Source of the DNA: Chlorobium sp. | GTDB lineage: Bacteria; Bacteroidota; Chlorobiia; Chlorobiales; Chlorobiaceae | DNA length: 6,602 bases | Assembly (NCBI GenBank): GCA_026193435.1 | Contig: JAPHUN010000048.1 | Span: forward strand, 1 to 6,602 | Direction: 5' to 3' | In this document: piece after piece, positions 6,581 to 6,602 of the stretch | Position numbering within the stretch: the first letter of the stretch is position 1 | Layout: every line of letters begins with the position of its first letter | Notes under the pieces: generated by a model | What the model was told of the DNA's origin: nothing | Databases searched by the model: none | Seen by the model: the letters and a program-made list of their open reading frames with translations, nothing else | Made by a program: the position numbers and the translations under genes

Positions 6581-6602
6581 AAAAAAAATCCCGACCTGCA
6601 GT
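6581..6602 (-). terminator. Possible edge of an intrinsic terminator, cut by the window
   Basis: Read on the minus strand, AGGTCGGGA (6589-6597) runs straight into eight T residues (6581-6588), the look of the 3' arm and T-tract of a rho-independent terminator. The matching 5' arm (TCCCGACCT) would have to lie beyond 6602, so this cannot be confirmed here. If real, it would end an upstream minus-strand gene and separate it from the CNNM gene. Confidence 0.35.

Larger units (their letters stand above)
6316..6602. other. Upstream region of the CNNM gene, no confident gene
   Basis: Apart from the low-confidence 59-codon ORF and the A/T tract near 6581, I find no recognisable gene, RNA or repeat here. 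No clear sigma70 promoter for the CNNM gene stands out on the minus strand, so its promoter may be weak, non-canonical, or upstream of the window. Confidence 0.5.

Noticed and set aside
1..6602. CRISPR array, transposon, tRNA or rRNA
   Set aside because: I saw no regularly spaced direct repeats, transposase motifs, long terminal inverted repeats or tRNA/rRNA-like sequence.

Overview
The window carries a membrane-bound [NiFe] uptake hydrogenase operon on the minus strand, a divergent intergenic control region, an orphan conserved gene on the plus strand, and a convergent CNNM/CBS-domain membrane protein gene on the minus strand. Gene content and the moderate GC of the hydrogenase half suggest a Gram-negative bacterium. 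A green sulfur bacterium (Chlorobiales) or a relative is my best guess, from the general look of the proteins. No rRNA or other taxonomic marker is present, so this is weak.

Positions 1-3438 (minus strand, read right to left) hold hyaA (small subunit, Tat-exported, 3438 to 2347), hyaB (large Ni-Fe subunit, 2294 to 576) and hyaC (di-heme cytochrome b, from 563 and cut by the window edge at 1). Spacing is tight and all three have Shine-Dalgarno sites. H2 oxidised at the HyaB Ni-Fe centre would pass electrons through the three HyaA Fe-S clusters to the hemes of HyaC and then to the quinone pool. HyaA has the full six-cysteine proximal cluster set typical of oxygen-tolerant group 1d enzymes.

Positions 3439-3870 are the divergent control region. 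It holds three inverted repeats near the hyaA end (CCAACATGTTGG, GTAAC-N4-GTTAC, GCCTTAA-N3-TTAAGGC) and a good sigma70-like promoter facing the plus-strand gene.

Positions 3871-5268 encode a soluble protein of about 465 residues that I recognise as a conserved family of unknown function. Only 3 bases separate it from the convergent stop of the next gene. Positions 5272-6315 (minus) encode an inner-membrane DUF21/CNNM protein with a CBS pair, visibly richer in A+T than its neighbours. Positions 6316-6602 hold a possible 59-codon small ORF just upstream of it and what may be the edge of a terminator.
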